A stretch of DNA of 64,000 bases from contig NZ_LQQA01000030.1 of NCBI RefSeq assembly GCF_002101965.1, forward strand, positions 712,691 through 776,690, written 5' to 3'. A program made the translations under genes and the position numbers. Source of the stretch: Mycolicibacterium wolinskyi (GTDB lineage Bacteria; Actinomycetota; Actinomycetes; Mycobacteriales; Mycobacteriaceae). Under the pieces are notes generated by a model. It saw only the letters and a program-made list of their open reading frames with translations, had not been told where the DNA came from and did no database searches. This document shows positions 1 through 7,047 of this stretch, one piece after another. Within the stretch, counting starts at the first letter, position 1; each line of letters starts with the position of its first letter.

Positions 1-140
1 GCGACCTGCGCAACGACCCGTTGGTGGTGCGCCGCAAGTACGCCGTGGAGGCGATGAACGACGCGGTGGTCGCCGGTGTCACCCAACACGGCGACGACTT
101 TGTCATCGCGGTGGAGAAAGATCCCGCGGCGGACGGCTAA
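1..140 (+). CDS. 3' end of an unidentified gene (partial)
   Basis: The window opens inside a rightward gene. The frame beginning at base 3 gives 45 residues and a TAA stop at 138-140. The tail (including KYAVEAMNDAVVAGVTQHG) has ordinary amino-acid composition and GC-rich third positions, so it looks coding. It ends 9 bases before the next start, which suggests co-transcription. I do not recognise the family. In M. tuberculosis the gene ahead of this block is ppk2, but this tail does not resemble the PPK2 C terminus as I know it, so the left flank probably differs. Confidence 0.6.
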   Translation, partial: DLRNDPLVVRRKYAVEAMNDAVVAGVTQHGDDFVIAVEKDPAADG

Positions 141-149
141 CCTCGCGGG

Positions 150-647
150 GTGCGCGTCTACATCCCGACGACCCTGGCCGCTCTGCAGCAACTCGTCGCC
201 GACCGGTCGTTGCGCGTCGTCAACGGGACGGCATTCGCGGTGACCCCGACACTGCGTGAGGCCTACGCCGAGGGCGACGACGACGAGCTCGCCGAGGTAG
301 CCCTGCGCGAAGCCGCGCTGGCGTCGATTCGGCTGCTCGCCACCGGGGGCACCTCGGAGCTGCCCACGCGCCGCGCGGTCGTCGTAGCCGAAGTGCCCGA
401 GGCGACCGGACGTCCCGACCTCGACGACGCGGTGGTCCGGTTGAGCGGGCCCGTCGACCTCGACGCCGTGATCGCCGTGTACGTCGACAACGCCGACGCC
501 GAACCGGCGGTGCTTGCCGCGGTGGACGTCATCGACGAGGCTGATCTCGGCGACGAGGACGCCGAACTGACCGTCGGCGACGCACAGGATCACGATCTGG
601 CCTGGTATGCCCCGCAGGAGCTTCCGTTCCTGCTCGAGCTGTTGTGA
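150..647 (+). CDS. DUF6912 family protein (Rv3231c-like)
   Basis: A 165-residue soluble acidic protein with a GTG start (VRVYIPTTLAALQQL). It has no signal peptide or membrane segment. The N-terminal VYIP motif, the Leu-rich first helix and the conserved pattern AEVALREAALASIRLL identify the actinobacterial family of Rv3231c, whose function is unknown. In M. tuberculosis the same gene also sits directly ahead of the ferredoxin reductase/desA3 pair. Asp and Glu are strongly enriched between residues 80 and 150. The start lies 9 bases after the preceding stop, so it may be translated from an upstream operon, separate from the operator-controlled reductase gene that follows. Confidence 0.8.
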   Translation: MRVYIPTTLAALQQLVADRSLRVVNGTAFAVTPTLREAYAEGDDDELAEVALREAALASIRLLATGGTSELPTRRAVVVAEVPEATGRPDLDDAVVRLSGPVDLDAVIAVYVDNADAEPAVLAAVDVIDEADLGDEDAELTVGDAQDHDLAWYAPQELPFLLELL

Positions 648-693
648 CCTACTGAGTCTGTGACGTCGCTGTCAGATTCCGACGTAGGGCTGG

Positions 694-725
694 CTACGAC
701 ACCGTAGGTTACGGTACCGTAGGTT
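694..725. promoter_or_regulatory. Palindromic operator in front of the ferredoxin reductase gene
   Basis: CTACG-N4-CGTAG forms an inverted repeat at 694-707. Its right half extends to CGTAGGTTAC (703-712), and CGTAGGTT recurs as a direct repeat 15 bases later (718-725), immediately before the ATG at 728. The same 10-base half-site, the same 4-base spacer and the same 15-base direct-repeat spacing occur before the desaturase gene at 1878-1913. The position over the start region implies repression, probably by a TetR-type dimer, which is inference. Confidence 0.65.
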
Positions 726-727
726 GC

Positions 728-1864
728 ATGGCCAAGAACTACATCAAGATCTCGGCCAATGTTGCCGATACGGTCCGCCCCACCATCGCGGGAGCCAAGG
801 AAAACCCTGGCTGGCATGCGGTGCGCAACATCGTCGGGCGGATCACGACGCCGTTGTTGCCGGACGACTATCTGAAGCTGGCCAACCCGTTGTGGTCGGC
901 TCGGGAACTGCGCGGCCGGGTGCTGGAAGTGCGGCGCGAAACCGTCGACTCGGCCACGTTGGTCATCAAACCCGGATGGGGCTTTTCGTTCGACTATCAA
1001 CCCGGTCAGTACATCGGCATCGGTGTGCTCATCGACGGGCGCTGGCGGTGGCGGTCTTACTCGCTCACGTCGAGCCCGGTGACCGGTGCACGCACCATCA
1101 CCATCACGGTCAAGGCGATGCCCGAGGGGTTCCTCTCGACCCACCTGGTCGGAGGGCTGGCACCCGGGACCGTGGTGCGGCTGGCCGCGCCGCAGGGCAA
1201 CTTCGTCATGCCCGATCCGGCGCCGGCCTCGGTGCTGTTCCTGACCGCCGGTTCCGGCATCACCCCGGTGATGTCGATGCTGCGCACGCTGGTGCGCCGC
1301 GACCAGATCACCGACATCGTCCACTTGCATTCCGCGCCAACGGAATCCGATGTGATGTTCGGCGGGGAACTGGCGGCCCTGCAAGAGGCGCATCCCGGCT
1401 ACCGGCTGCAATTGCGCCGCACCAGGACCGAGGGCAGGCTGGATCTGCATCGGCTCGGTGACGAGGTGCCCGACTGGCAGGACCGTCAGGCCTGGGCGTG
1501 TGGACCCGAAGCCATGCTCAACGACGCCGAAAAGGTGTGGGCGGCGGCCGGGGTGCCCGAGAATTTGCATCTCGAACGCTTCGCGGTGAGCCGCGCCGCC
1601 CCGCACGGTGCCGGTGGCACCGTCACCTTCGAGCGCAGCGGCAAGGAGATCGAGGTCGACGGCGCGACGCCGCTCATGGATGCCGGCGAAAAAGTCGGGA
1701 TCCGGATGCCGTTCGGCTGCCGGATGGGTATCTGTCAGTCGTGCGTGGTGGGCTTGGTCGACGGGCATGTCCGTGACTTGCGGACCGGCGTGGAACACGA
1801 TCCGGGCACCCGGATTCAGACGTGTGTTTCGGCCGCCTCCGGCGACTGTGTGCTCGACGTTTAG
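728..1864 (+). CDS. Ferredoxin reductase, electron donor to the DesA3 desaturase
   Basis: A 378-residue flavo-iron-sulfur oxidoreductase equivalent to Rv3230c, which passes NADPH electrons to the acyl-CoA desaturase encoded next. Domains in order: an N-terminal extension (1-60), an FAD domain with the RSYS motif at 109-112, an NAD(P) domain with GSGITPV at 175-181, and a C-terminal plant-type [2Fe-2S] domain with ligands C331, C336, C339 and C366. The C-terminal ferredoxin order matches the known Rv3230c/DesA3 partner. The ATG at 728 sits directly behind a palindromic operator. The stop is 68 bases before desA3, and that gap carries a second copy of the operator, so the two genes are probably co-regulated rather than simply co-transcribed. 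Confidence 0.93.
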   Translation: MAKNYIKISANVADTVRPTIAGAKENPGWHAVRNIVGRITTPLLPDDYLKLANPLWSARELRGRVLEVRRETVDSATLVIKPGWGFSFDYQPGQYIGIGVLIDGRWRWRSYSLTSSPVTGARTITITVKAMPEGFLSTHLVGGLAPGTVVRLAAPQGNFVMPDPAPASVLFLTAGSGITPVMSMLRTLVRRDQITDIVHLHSAPTESDVMFGGELAALQEAHPGYRLQLRRTRTEGRLDLHRLGDEVPDWQDRQAWACGPEAMLNDAEKVWAAAGVPENLHLERFAVSRAAPHGAGGTVTFERSGKEIEVDGATPLMDAGEKVGIRMPFGCRMGICQSCVVGLVDGHVRDLRTGVEHDPGTRIQTCVSAASGDCVLDV

Positions 1865-1877
1865 ACTTTACTGACTG

Positions 1878-1913
1878 GTAACCTACGGATTCGTAGGTTA
1901 CGGTAGCGTAGGT
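1878..1913. promoter_or_regulatory. Perfect palindromic operator in front of desA3
   Basis: GTAACCTACG (1878-1887), spacer GATT, and CGTAGGTTAC (1892-1901) form a perfect 10-bp inverted repeat, and CGTAGGT recurs at 1907-1913, 15 bases downstream of the right arm. This is the strongest copy of the motif also found at 694-725. A Shine-Dalgarno sequence AAAGGAGG follows at about 1919-1926. The regulator is not proven; the TetR gene at 3511 is the nearest candidate. Confidence 0.75.
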
Positions 1914-1932
1914 AGGCGAAAGGAGGCTGACG

Positions 1933-3180
1933 ATGGCTGTTACCGACGTTCCCGCGTTCGCGCATCTCACCGATGCCGACATCGAGAATCTGGGCATCGA
2001 GCTCGATGCAATCCGTCAGGACATCGAAGACTCCCGCGGCGAGCGCGACGCGCGCTACATCCGCCGGACCATTGCGGCACAGCGTGCCCTTGAGCTCGCG
2101 GGCCGGCTCATGCTGGCGGCCAGCTCGCGCCGCTCGGCATGGTGGGCAGGTACCGCGACCCTGGGCGTGGCCAAGATCATCGAGAACATGGAGATCGGCC
2201 ACAACGTCATGCATGGCCAGTGGGATTGGATGAACGATCCCGAGATTCACTCCTCGACGTGGGAGTGGGACATGAGTGGGGCGTCCAAGCACTGGCGGTT
2301 CACCCACAACTTCATGCATCACAAGTACACCAACATCCTCGGCATGGACGACGATGTGGGCTATGGCCTCATCCGGGTGACGCGCGACCAGCGCTGGAAG
2401 CCGATGAACCTGCTCAACCTGTTCTACAACACCATGTTGTGCACCTTGTTCGAGTGGGGCGTTGGGTTGCAGCACCTGGAGCTCGGCAAGATCTTCAAGG
2501 GCCGCGACGACCGCAAGGCCACGCTGGTCCGCGTGCGTGAGTTCGGCGTCAAAGCCGGCGCGCAGGTGTTCAAGGACTACGTGGCATGGCCGGCGGTGAC
2601 CTCGCTGTCGCCGGGTGCGACCTACAAGTCCACCTTGAAGGCCAACGCGATGGCCAACATCATCCGCAACGTGTGGGCCAACGCGGTGATCTTCTGCGGC
2701 CATTTCCCCGATGGCGCAGAGAAATTCACCAAGACGGACATGGTCGGCGAAACCAAGGGCCAGTGGTACCTCCGGCAGATGCTGGGCAGTGCCAATTTCG
2801 ACAACGGCCCGGTGCTGCGGTTCATGAGCGGCAACCTGTGCCACCAGATCGAACACCACCTGTATCCCGATCTGCCGAGCAACCGGCTCTACGAGATCTC
2901 GATCCGGGTCAGGGCACTGTGCGAGAAGTACGACCTGCCCTACACCACGGGCTCGTTCCTCGTGCAATACGGCAAGTCCTGGCGCACGATCGCCAAGCTG
3001 TCATTGCCGGATCGGTTCCTCCGCGACACCGCTGACAATGCACCGGAGACCCGCAGTGAGCGGATGTTCACCGAGCTCGAGGGATTCGGGGTCACCGATC
3101 CCCACACCGGTCGCCGCCGCGGTTTGAAGACCGCGATCGAGACCGTCCGCGGCTGGCGCCGCACCAAGCGCGCCGCGTAG
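1933..3180 (+). CDS. desA3: Membrane acyl-CoA delta-9 desaturase DesA3
   Basis: A 415-residue di-iron fatty acid desaturase that introduces the delta-9 double bond into stearoyl-CoA to give oleoyl-CoA, using electrons from the reductase encoded upstream. The three histidine clusters are clear: HNVMH at 90-94, HNFMHH at 125-130 and HQIEHH at 303-308, the last followed by LYPDLP as is usual in this family. The ATG is preceded by a strong AAAGGAGG sequence. The gene has its own operator and ends in a hairpin terminator, so it is likely expressed as a single unit co-controlled with the reductase. In mycobacteria the enzyme is membrane-associated and is the target of isoxyl (thiocarlide). Confidence 0.93.
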   Translation: MAVTDVPAFAHLTDADIENLGIELDAIRQDIEDSRGERDARYIRRTIAAQRALELAGRLMLAASSRRSAWWAGTATLGVAKIIENMEIGHNVMHGQWDWMNDPEIHSSTWEWDMSGASKHWRFTHNFMHHKYTNILGMDDDVGYGLIRVTRDQRWKPMNLLNLFYNTMLCTLFEWGVGLQHLELGKIFKGRDDRKATLVRVREFGVKAGAQVFKDYVAWPAVTSLSPGATYKSTLKANAMANIIRNVWANAVIFCGHFPDGAEKFTKTDMVGETKGQWYLRQMLGSANFDNGPVLRFMSGNLCHQIEHHLYPDLPSNRLYEISIRVRALCEKYDLPYTTGSFLVQYGKSWRTIAKLSLPDRFLRDTADNAPETRSERMFTELEGFGVTDPHTGRRRGLKTAIETVRGWRRTKRAA

Positions 3181-3190
3181 TTTTCGTCCG

Positions 3191-3233
3191 ACCGTGGGCT
3201 GTGCCGAATTTCGGTGCAGCCCACGGTTGTTTC
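3191..3233 (+). terminator. Rho-independent terminator after desA3
   Basis: ACCGTGGGCTG (3191-3201) pairs with CAGCCCACGGT (3217-3227), with an inner CCGAA/TTCGG stem in the loop, followed by the T-rich TGTTTCTG. It starts 11 bases after the desA3 stop. Confidence 0.75.
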
Positions 3234-3284
3234 TGTGGACGGCTTCGTTGCCGATTGCCGTTTTGCCCGAGTGCCGACTGCTTG

Positions 3285-3432
3285 GCTGCCGATTGTCACG
3301 CTGGAGTGGCAGTAGGCGTCGTTTGTCACGCTAGCGTGGCTGGCGGTGCTGAGGGTCGCGGCCGCTGGGTGTTTCGCTGCCGATTGTCACGCTGGAGTGG
3401 CAGTAGGCGGCGAATGCCACGCTAGCGTGACA
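3285..3432. repeat. Tandem pair of TGTCACGCT hairpin repeats, otherwise gene-free gap
   Basis: The 330-base gap between desA3 and the TetR gene has no convincing gene. A 34-base sequence containing GATTGTCACGCTGGAGTGGC is present twice without mismatch (3285-3318 and 3376-3409). Each copy is followed by a partner carrying the perfect palindrome CACGCTAGCGTG (3327-3338, 3418-3429), the second in inverted form TGCCACGCTAGCGTGACA. The same unit forms a perfect hairpin at 36077-36128, so this is a dispersed intergenic repeat rather than a local duplication. Confidence 0.75.
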
Positions 3433-3482
3433 ACGGGCAGGCATCGCCCATCAAAGGCACGCGCCAGCGCCGGGTGAAGTGG

Positions 3483-3497
3483 ACCGGACTGTTCGGT
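3483..3497. promoter_or_regulatory. Probable TetR auto-operator
   Basis: ACCGGACTGTTCGGT is a near-perfect 15-bp palindrome (ACCG-N7-CGGT) lying 14 bases ahead of the GTG start of the TetR gene. A TetR regulator commonly binds such a site over its own promoter. An alternative reading is the overlapping ACTGT-N7-ACAGT. Confidence 0.5.
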
Positions 3498-3510
3498 TTA
3501 CAGTTGAGGC

Positions 3511-4140
3511 GTGCCGTCGGAACAGGAACCCGCTTCGCGGCCTCGGCTGACGTCTCGGGGCGTGGCGACCCGCAATCGCATCGTGGCGGCCGCTGCCGAG
3601 CTGATGCACGTCAAGGGTGTGGCTGCGACGACGATCGACGAGGTGCTGGCTGCGGGCGCGGCCAGTAAATCGCAGTTCTACCAGCATTTCGACGACAAGT
3701 CCGAGCTGGTCTATGAGGTGATCAACCTCCGCGCCGACGAGATTCTGTCGTGGCAGCGGCTGCGGCTCGAGAAGGTTGACAGCTTTCGGGGCTTGGACCA
3801 GTGGAGAGACGCCATGGTCCAACGGTGTGCGCTGCGCCGTGGCTTGTGGGGATGTGAACTCGGCTCGCTCGCCGCCGAGCTGTCCGACTCTGACGACAAA
3901 GCACGCGTATCGCTGGCCGAGCACTTCGCGCAGTGGCGCGATCTGCTGGCGGCCGCACTGCAGCGCATCCGTGACAGCGGAGCCCTTCGCGCCGACATCG
4001 ACGCGAAGGGTCTCGCGACCGGGTTACTCGCCGCGGTCGAGGGCGGTTACCTGCTGTCTCAGACTGCGCATGATCCGCGTCTGATGCAGTCGGCGCTCAA
4101 TATGGCGATCGACCACATCAAGTCGTATCAGGCTGCCTGA
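3511..4140 (+). CDS. TetR/AcrR family regulator next to the desaturase pair
   Basis: A 209-residue one-component regulator. The N-terminal TetR DNA-binding domain spans about residues 14-60, with TTIDEVLAAGAASKSQFYQHF as the helix-turn-helix. The rest is an all-helical ligand domain that I cannot assign to a ligand. It starts at GTG 3511, directly behind a palindrome. The arrangement reductase, desaturase, TetR resembles the Pseudomonas desC-desB-desT unit, in which DesT senses acyl-CoA saturation. By analogy this protein may control the two upstream genes, but the palindrome in front of those genes differs from the one in front of this gene, so the link is inference. A T/S-rich lipoprotein gene converges on its 3' end. 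Confidence 0.85.
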   Translation: MPSEQEPASRPRLTSRGVATRNRIVAAAAELMHVKGVAATTIDEVLAAGAASKSQFYQHFDDKSELVYEVINLRADEILSWQRLRLEKVDSFRGLDQWRDAMVQRCALRRGLWGCELGSLAAELSDSDDKARVSLAEHFAQWRDLLAAALQRIRDSGALRADIDAKGLATGLLAAVEGGYLLSQTAHDPRLMQSALNMAIDHIKSYQAA

Positions 4141-4148
4141 CAACGGTT

Positions 4149-4418
4149 TTAGTGGCCGCCCTTGCCGCCGCCGGTGGGCGGTGCCGGGGTGACGATGTGC
4201 GTGGGCGTGAACTTGTTCCCGCCGTCGGGGTTCAGTCCCTTCTCGGTGGGCGCCACGCTCGGGGCGGTGGTCGTCGTGGTTGTGGTCGTCGTGGTCGTCG
4301 GAGTGCTGGGAGCTTCCTCGCCACCGGTGCCGCAGGCCACGGCGAAACCGCCCATGCCGATGAGGGCGGCCAGGCCGGCGGTGGCGGCAAGGCGGCGGGG
4401 TAAACGACGTGAAGTCAT
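4149..4418 (-). CDS. Small Thr-rich lipoprotein
   Basis: An 89-residue exported protein starting MTSRRLPRRL, with AGGA about 11 bases upstream of the ATG at 4418. A basic n-region is followed by a hydrophobic core and a lipobox-like AVAC, so Cys should be acylated and the protein anchored to the outer face of the plasma membrane. The mature part has a run of eleven Thr residues, then a Pro/Gly-rich tail ending GGGKGGH. No folded domain is recognisable, so it is probably an extended cell-wall linker. A longer upstream frame exists, but the signal peptide and ribosome-binding site favour this start. An inverted repeat at 4457-4475 lies in its promoter. Confidence 0.7.
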   Translation of the reverse strand: MTSRRLPRRLAATAGLAALIGMGGFAVACGTGGEEAPSTPTTTTTTTTTTTAPSVAPTEKGLNPDGGNKFTPTHIVTPAPPTGGGKGGH

Positions 4419-4456
4419 CACGAATGTCCTGTCTGTGAGCCGCAAATATCCGAACT

Positions 4457-4475
4457 GAACTGTATCGTCCAGTTC
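4457..4475. promoter_or_regulatory. Inverted repeat upstream of the lipoprotein gene
   Basis: GAACTG, seven bases, CAGTTC: a 6-bp inverted repeat 39 bases upstream of the lipoprotein start and about 175 bases from the divergent secreted-protein gene. It has the form of a TetR operator. The regulator is unknown. Confidence 0.4.
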
Positions 4476-4649
4476 TGCGACGGTCAATTGCGGTTAGCTG
4501 GTATTGACATGTCTACTGCGACACTTTTTCGGACGTGAAAGTCCAAATCGCATCCGATTCCAAGTATTCACCGGCTGTTCTCCCAGGGCCCTCGCAGACA
4601 CCGCTCCTAACCTCTGGCTCTCAACACGTCGGGTTGACCGGAGGTCGAA

Positions 4650-5075
4650 ATGAAAAAGCTGCTCGCGAAGGCCGCGGTCGCGGTCGCATTGTCCGGCGTT
4701 CCCGTGGGGTTGTTGGCCACCGGTGTCGCGGCCGCGGATGACTATGCCGGCCAAACGTATGCCGATGCCCAGTCCGCGCTTGCCGACGCCGGTATGAAAG
4801 GTGTTGTCTCGACTCGGTCGGGTGACTCGTTATCGGACGACGACTGTGTCGTCACAAGTTCTGAGCAGGCGCCGTGGCTCAAGGGTGACGACTTCGCACC
4901 GGTCACCGACACCGTGCTGCTGAACCTGAACTGCAACGCCGGGGTGGCGACGGCCAAGGCGCCGGGGAACTCCGCCGCCAGCCCGGAAGGACGGGCGGCG
5001 CTCAAGAAGGCGAAGGACGAAGCCGAACAGGAGCAGGAGCAGGCGGCGGCCGACCAGGCCAAGGCCAAGCGTTGA
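4650..5075 (+). CDS. Secreted single PASTA-like domain protein
   Basis: A 141-residue exported protein. A classic signal peptide (basic MKK, then hydrophobic residues 7-28) ends near AAADD. The mature region 31-95 has the pattern of a PASTA domain (GQTYADAQSALADAGMKGVV), with two Cys residues at about 65 and 92 that could form a disulfide. PASTA domains elsewhere bind peptidoglycan stems or beta-lactams. The last 35 residues are a Lys/Glu/Gln-rich predicted helix. Start support: GGAGGTCGAAATG. It stands alone, with a convergent methyltransferase 5 bases downstream. Its substrate is not known. Confidence 0.78.
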   Translation: MKKLLAKAAVAVALSGVPVGLLATGVAAADDYAGQTYADAQSALADAGMKGVVSTRSGDSLSDDDCVVTSSEQAPWLKGDDFAPVTDTVLLNLNCNAGVATAKAPGNSAASPEGRAALKKAKDEAEQEQEQAAADQAKAKR

Positions 5076-5080
5076 CCCCG

Positions 5081-6007
5081 CTACCGCCTGACCGCGGTGC
5101 TGTAGTAGTTGTCGCTCAGCGAATGCCTGCCGTCGATACGTGGGGGCACGTCCAGCCCGGTATCGGCGAGCAGGGCGGTGAGCTGCGTACGAACCGTCGT
5201 CCAGCCGCGGGCGCCGAGGTAGTCGTCGACGTCGTTGCGCGGGCCCGGGTAGCCGAGCTCGCCGAGTTCGACGTCGAAACCGTGTTCCTGCCAGCGTGCG
5301 GTGATCGGATCCAGCTCCTGGGTGCTCGCACCGTCCGGGTCGCTTCCGATCAGCGAAACCTCGCAGGCCAGTCTGCTTCCCGACGCACTCAGTGCGGTGA
5401 TGTTGTCGAGCAACCGGTCCTGGGCGTCGGCAGGCAGGAACGGCAACAGGCCTTCGGCGCTCCACGCCGAAGGAGCAGTCGGGTCAAAACCGCTCGCACG
5501 CAAGGCAGTCGGCCAGTCGTCGCGCAGATCGATAGGCACCTCCCGGATGTCGGCGGTCGGTGCGGCCCCGAGCTGGGCCAGCGTGCGCGCCTTGAAGGTC
5601 AACACGTCGGGAACGTCGATCTCGAACACCACGGTTCCGGCGGGCCACGCCAGCCGGTAGCCGCGCGCATCGAGGCCCGAGGCCAGGATCACCGCCTGCC
5701 GGATGCCCGCTTGCGCGGCATCGGTGAAGAACGCGTCGAAATACCTGGTGCGCGCGGCCAGCAGGTCGGTCATCTGCTGCATGCCCCACGGCGCACCGGG
5801 GATGTCGACAGTCGCGGCATCGAGATCACCGCTGCCCCAACGGGTGAAGAAGTCGATGCCGACGGCGCGCACCAGCGGTTCGGCGAAGGGATCGTCGATG
5901 AGGGCAGGTTCGGCTCGGGTGGCGCGAGCCCGCCCCGCCGCGACCATCGTCGCCGTGGCGCCGACGCTGGTGGCCAGGTCCCAGGTGTCGTTATCGGTGC
6001 GTTCCAT
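5081..6007 (-). CDS. TIGR00027-type SAM-dependent methyltransferase
   Basis: A 308-residue class I methyltransferase of the large mycobacterial family related to leucine carboxyl methyltransferases. The family opening W-LATSVGATATMVAAGRA, the ALIDDPFAEPLVRA motif near residues 35-48 and the SAM-binding stretch VVILASGLDARGYRL (about residues 105-119) are all present. The length matches the family. Substrates are unknown for nearly all members. The gene is monocistronic as far as can be seen, running left into the PASTA-like gene's tail and separated from rsgA by about 50 bases on the same strand. Confidence 0.88.
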   Translation of the reverse strand: MERTDNDTWDLATSVGATATMVAAGRARATRAEPALIDDPFAEPLVRAVGIDFFTRWGSGDLDAATVDIPGAPWGMQQMTDLLAARTRYFDAFFTDAAQAGIRQAVILASGLDARGYRLAWPAGTVVFEIDVPDVLTFKARTLAQLGAAPTADIREVPIDLRDDWPTALRASGFDPTAPSAWSAEGLLPFLPADAQDRLLDNITALSASGSRLACEVSLIGSDPDGASTQELDPITARWQEHGFDVELGELGYPGPRNDVDDYLGARGWTTVRTQLTALLADTGLDVPPRIDGRHSLSDNYYSTAVRR

Positions 6008-6060
6008 GCCATCGATTTAACGCTTAGCCGAGCTAACCAGCAAGGTCGGTGGGGGAACTG

Positions 6061-7041
6061 TCAGCTTTCTTTCAGCGCTGCCAAGAGTCGTCGCGCGGCA
6101 GCCACCCGGTCGGCCGCCGCGCCGGAGAGCGTGTCGAGCGCACATTCCGGATCGGCAGGCGGACCCATGTGCCCACATCCGCGTGGGCAGTCGTCGATGG
6201 TGTCGGCCAGATCGGAGAACGCCAGTATCACGTCGTCTGGCTCGATGTGGGCAAGGCCGAACGAGCGCACGCCGGGGGTATCGATCACCCAGCCGTCGCC
6301 GTCGATCGGCAACGCGATCGACTGCGTCGACGTGTGCTTGCCCTTGCCGACGCCAGAGACTTCACCGGTAGCCCGATCTGCCTCTGGCACAAGGCGGTTC
6401 ACGAGTGTCGACTTGCCGACCCCGGAGTGGCCGAGGAACACGGTGACCTGGCCGGTCAGCAGTGGGGCGACGGCGTCGAGCGGGTCGTCACGGCCCGCGT
6501 TCACGATCGTCAAATCGAGCCCGTCGAACTGCGCCGCGAAGGGCTCGGGTGGCGCCAGATCCGATTTGGTCAGACACAGGATCGGTTGCAGGCCACCGGC
6601 ATACGCGGCGATCAGCGCACGTTCGACGAATCCGGTGCGTGGTGGCGGATCGGCCAGCGCCACGACGATGAGCAGCTGATCGGCATTGGCGACCACCACC
6701 CGCTCGGTGGGATCGGTGTCATCGGCCGTGCGGCGCAAGACCGTTCGGCGTTCACCGCGCCGCACGATGCGGGCCAGGGTGTCAGGGCGGCCCGACAGGT
6801 CTCCGACGACGTCGACGTCGTCGCCCACGACGATCGGGGTGCGGCCGAGTTCGCGGGCCCGCATGGCGGTCACGCGATGGTGCGGATCGCGGGCGAGCGC
6901 ACAGCCCCAGCGGCCACGATCCACGGTCACCACCATCGCGGACCGGGCGTCGGCATGGTCGGGCCTGGTCTTGGTGCGCGGGCGGGTACCCCGACCCGGT
7001 CTGATGCGGACGTCGGATTCGTCGTATTCCCGCGCGCTCAA
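6061..7041 (-). CDS. rsgA: Ribosome small-subunit GTPase RsgA
   Basis: A 326-residue circularly permuted GTPase (Rv3228-like) that helps late 30S subunit maturation. The permuted motif order is visible: G4 TKSDL, then G1 GHSGVGKST, then G3 DTPGVRSFG. The C-terminal zinc knuckle has Cys and His in CPRGCGH and the following C. An OB-fold N-terminal domain precedes the GTPase. The start used is TTG 7041, 6 bases after the aroA stop, so the two genes form an operon. The ribosome-binding site is weak, and a start a few codons later is possible. The same pair is conserved in M. tuberculosis. Confidence 0.92.
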   Translation of the reverse strand: MSAREYDESDVRIRPGRGTRPRTKTRPDHADARSAMVVTVDRGRWGCALARDPHHRVTAMRARELGRTPIVVGDDVDVVGDLSGRPDTLARIVRRGERRTVLRRTADDTDPTERVVVANADQLLIVVALADPPPRTGFVERALIAAYAGGLQPILCLTKSDLAPPEPFAAQFDGLDLTIVNAGRDDPLDAVAPLLTGQVTVFLGHSGVGKSTLVNRLVPEADRATGEVSGVGKGKHTSTQSIALPIDGDGWVIDTPGVRSFGLAHIEPDDVILAFSDLADTIDDCPRGCGHMGPPADPECALDTLSGAAADRVAAARRLLAALKES

Positions 7042-7047
7042 CGGCTG

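Noticed and set aside
3285..3432. CRISPR array
   Set aside because: Only two repeat copies, each with an internal inverted partner, no regular spacers and no cas genes in the window.
4245..4310. Short tandem repeat suggestive of an array
   Set aside because: It is the ACC/GTG-type codon run encoding the poly-Thr linker of the lipoprotein, with no spacer structure.
5072..6679. A 535-residue open frame opposite the methyltransferase and rsgA
   Set aside because: It spans the ends of two real genes and their gap, and has shadow-like composition. Motif-bearing genes occupy the other strand.
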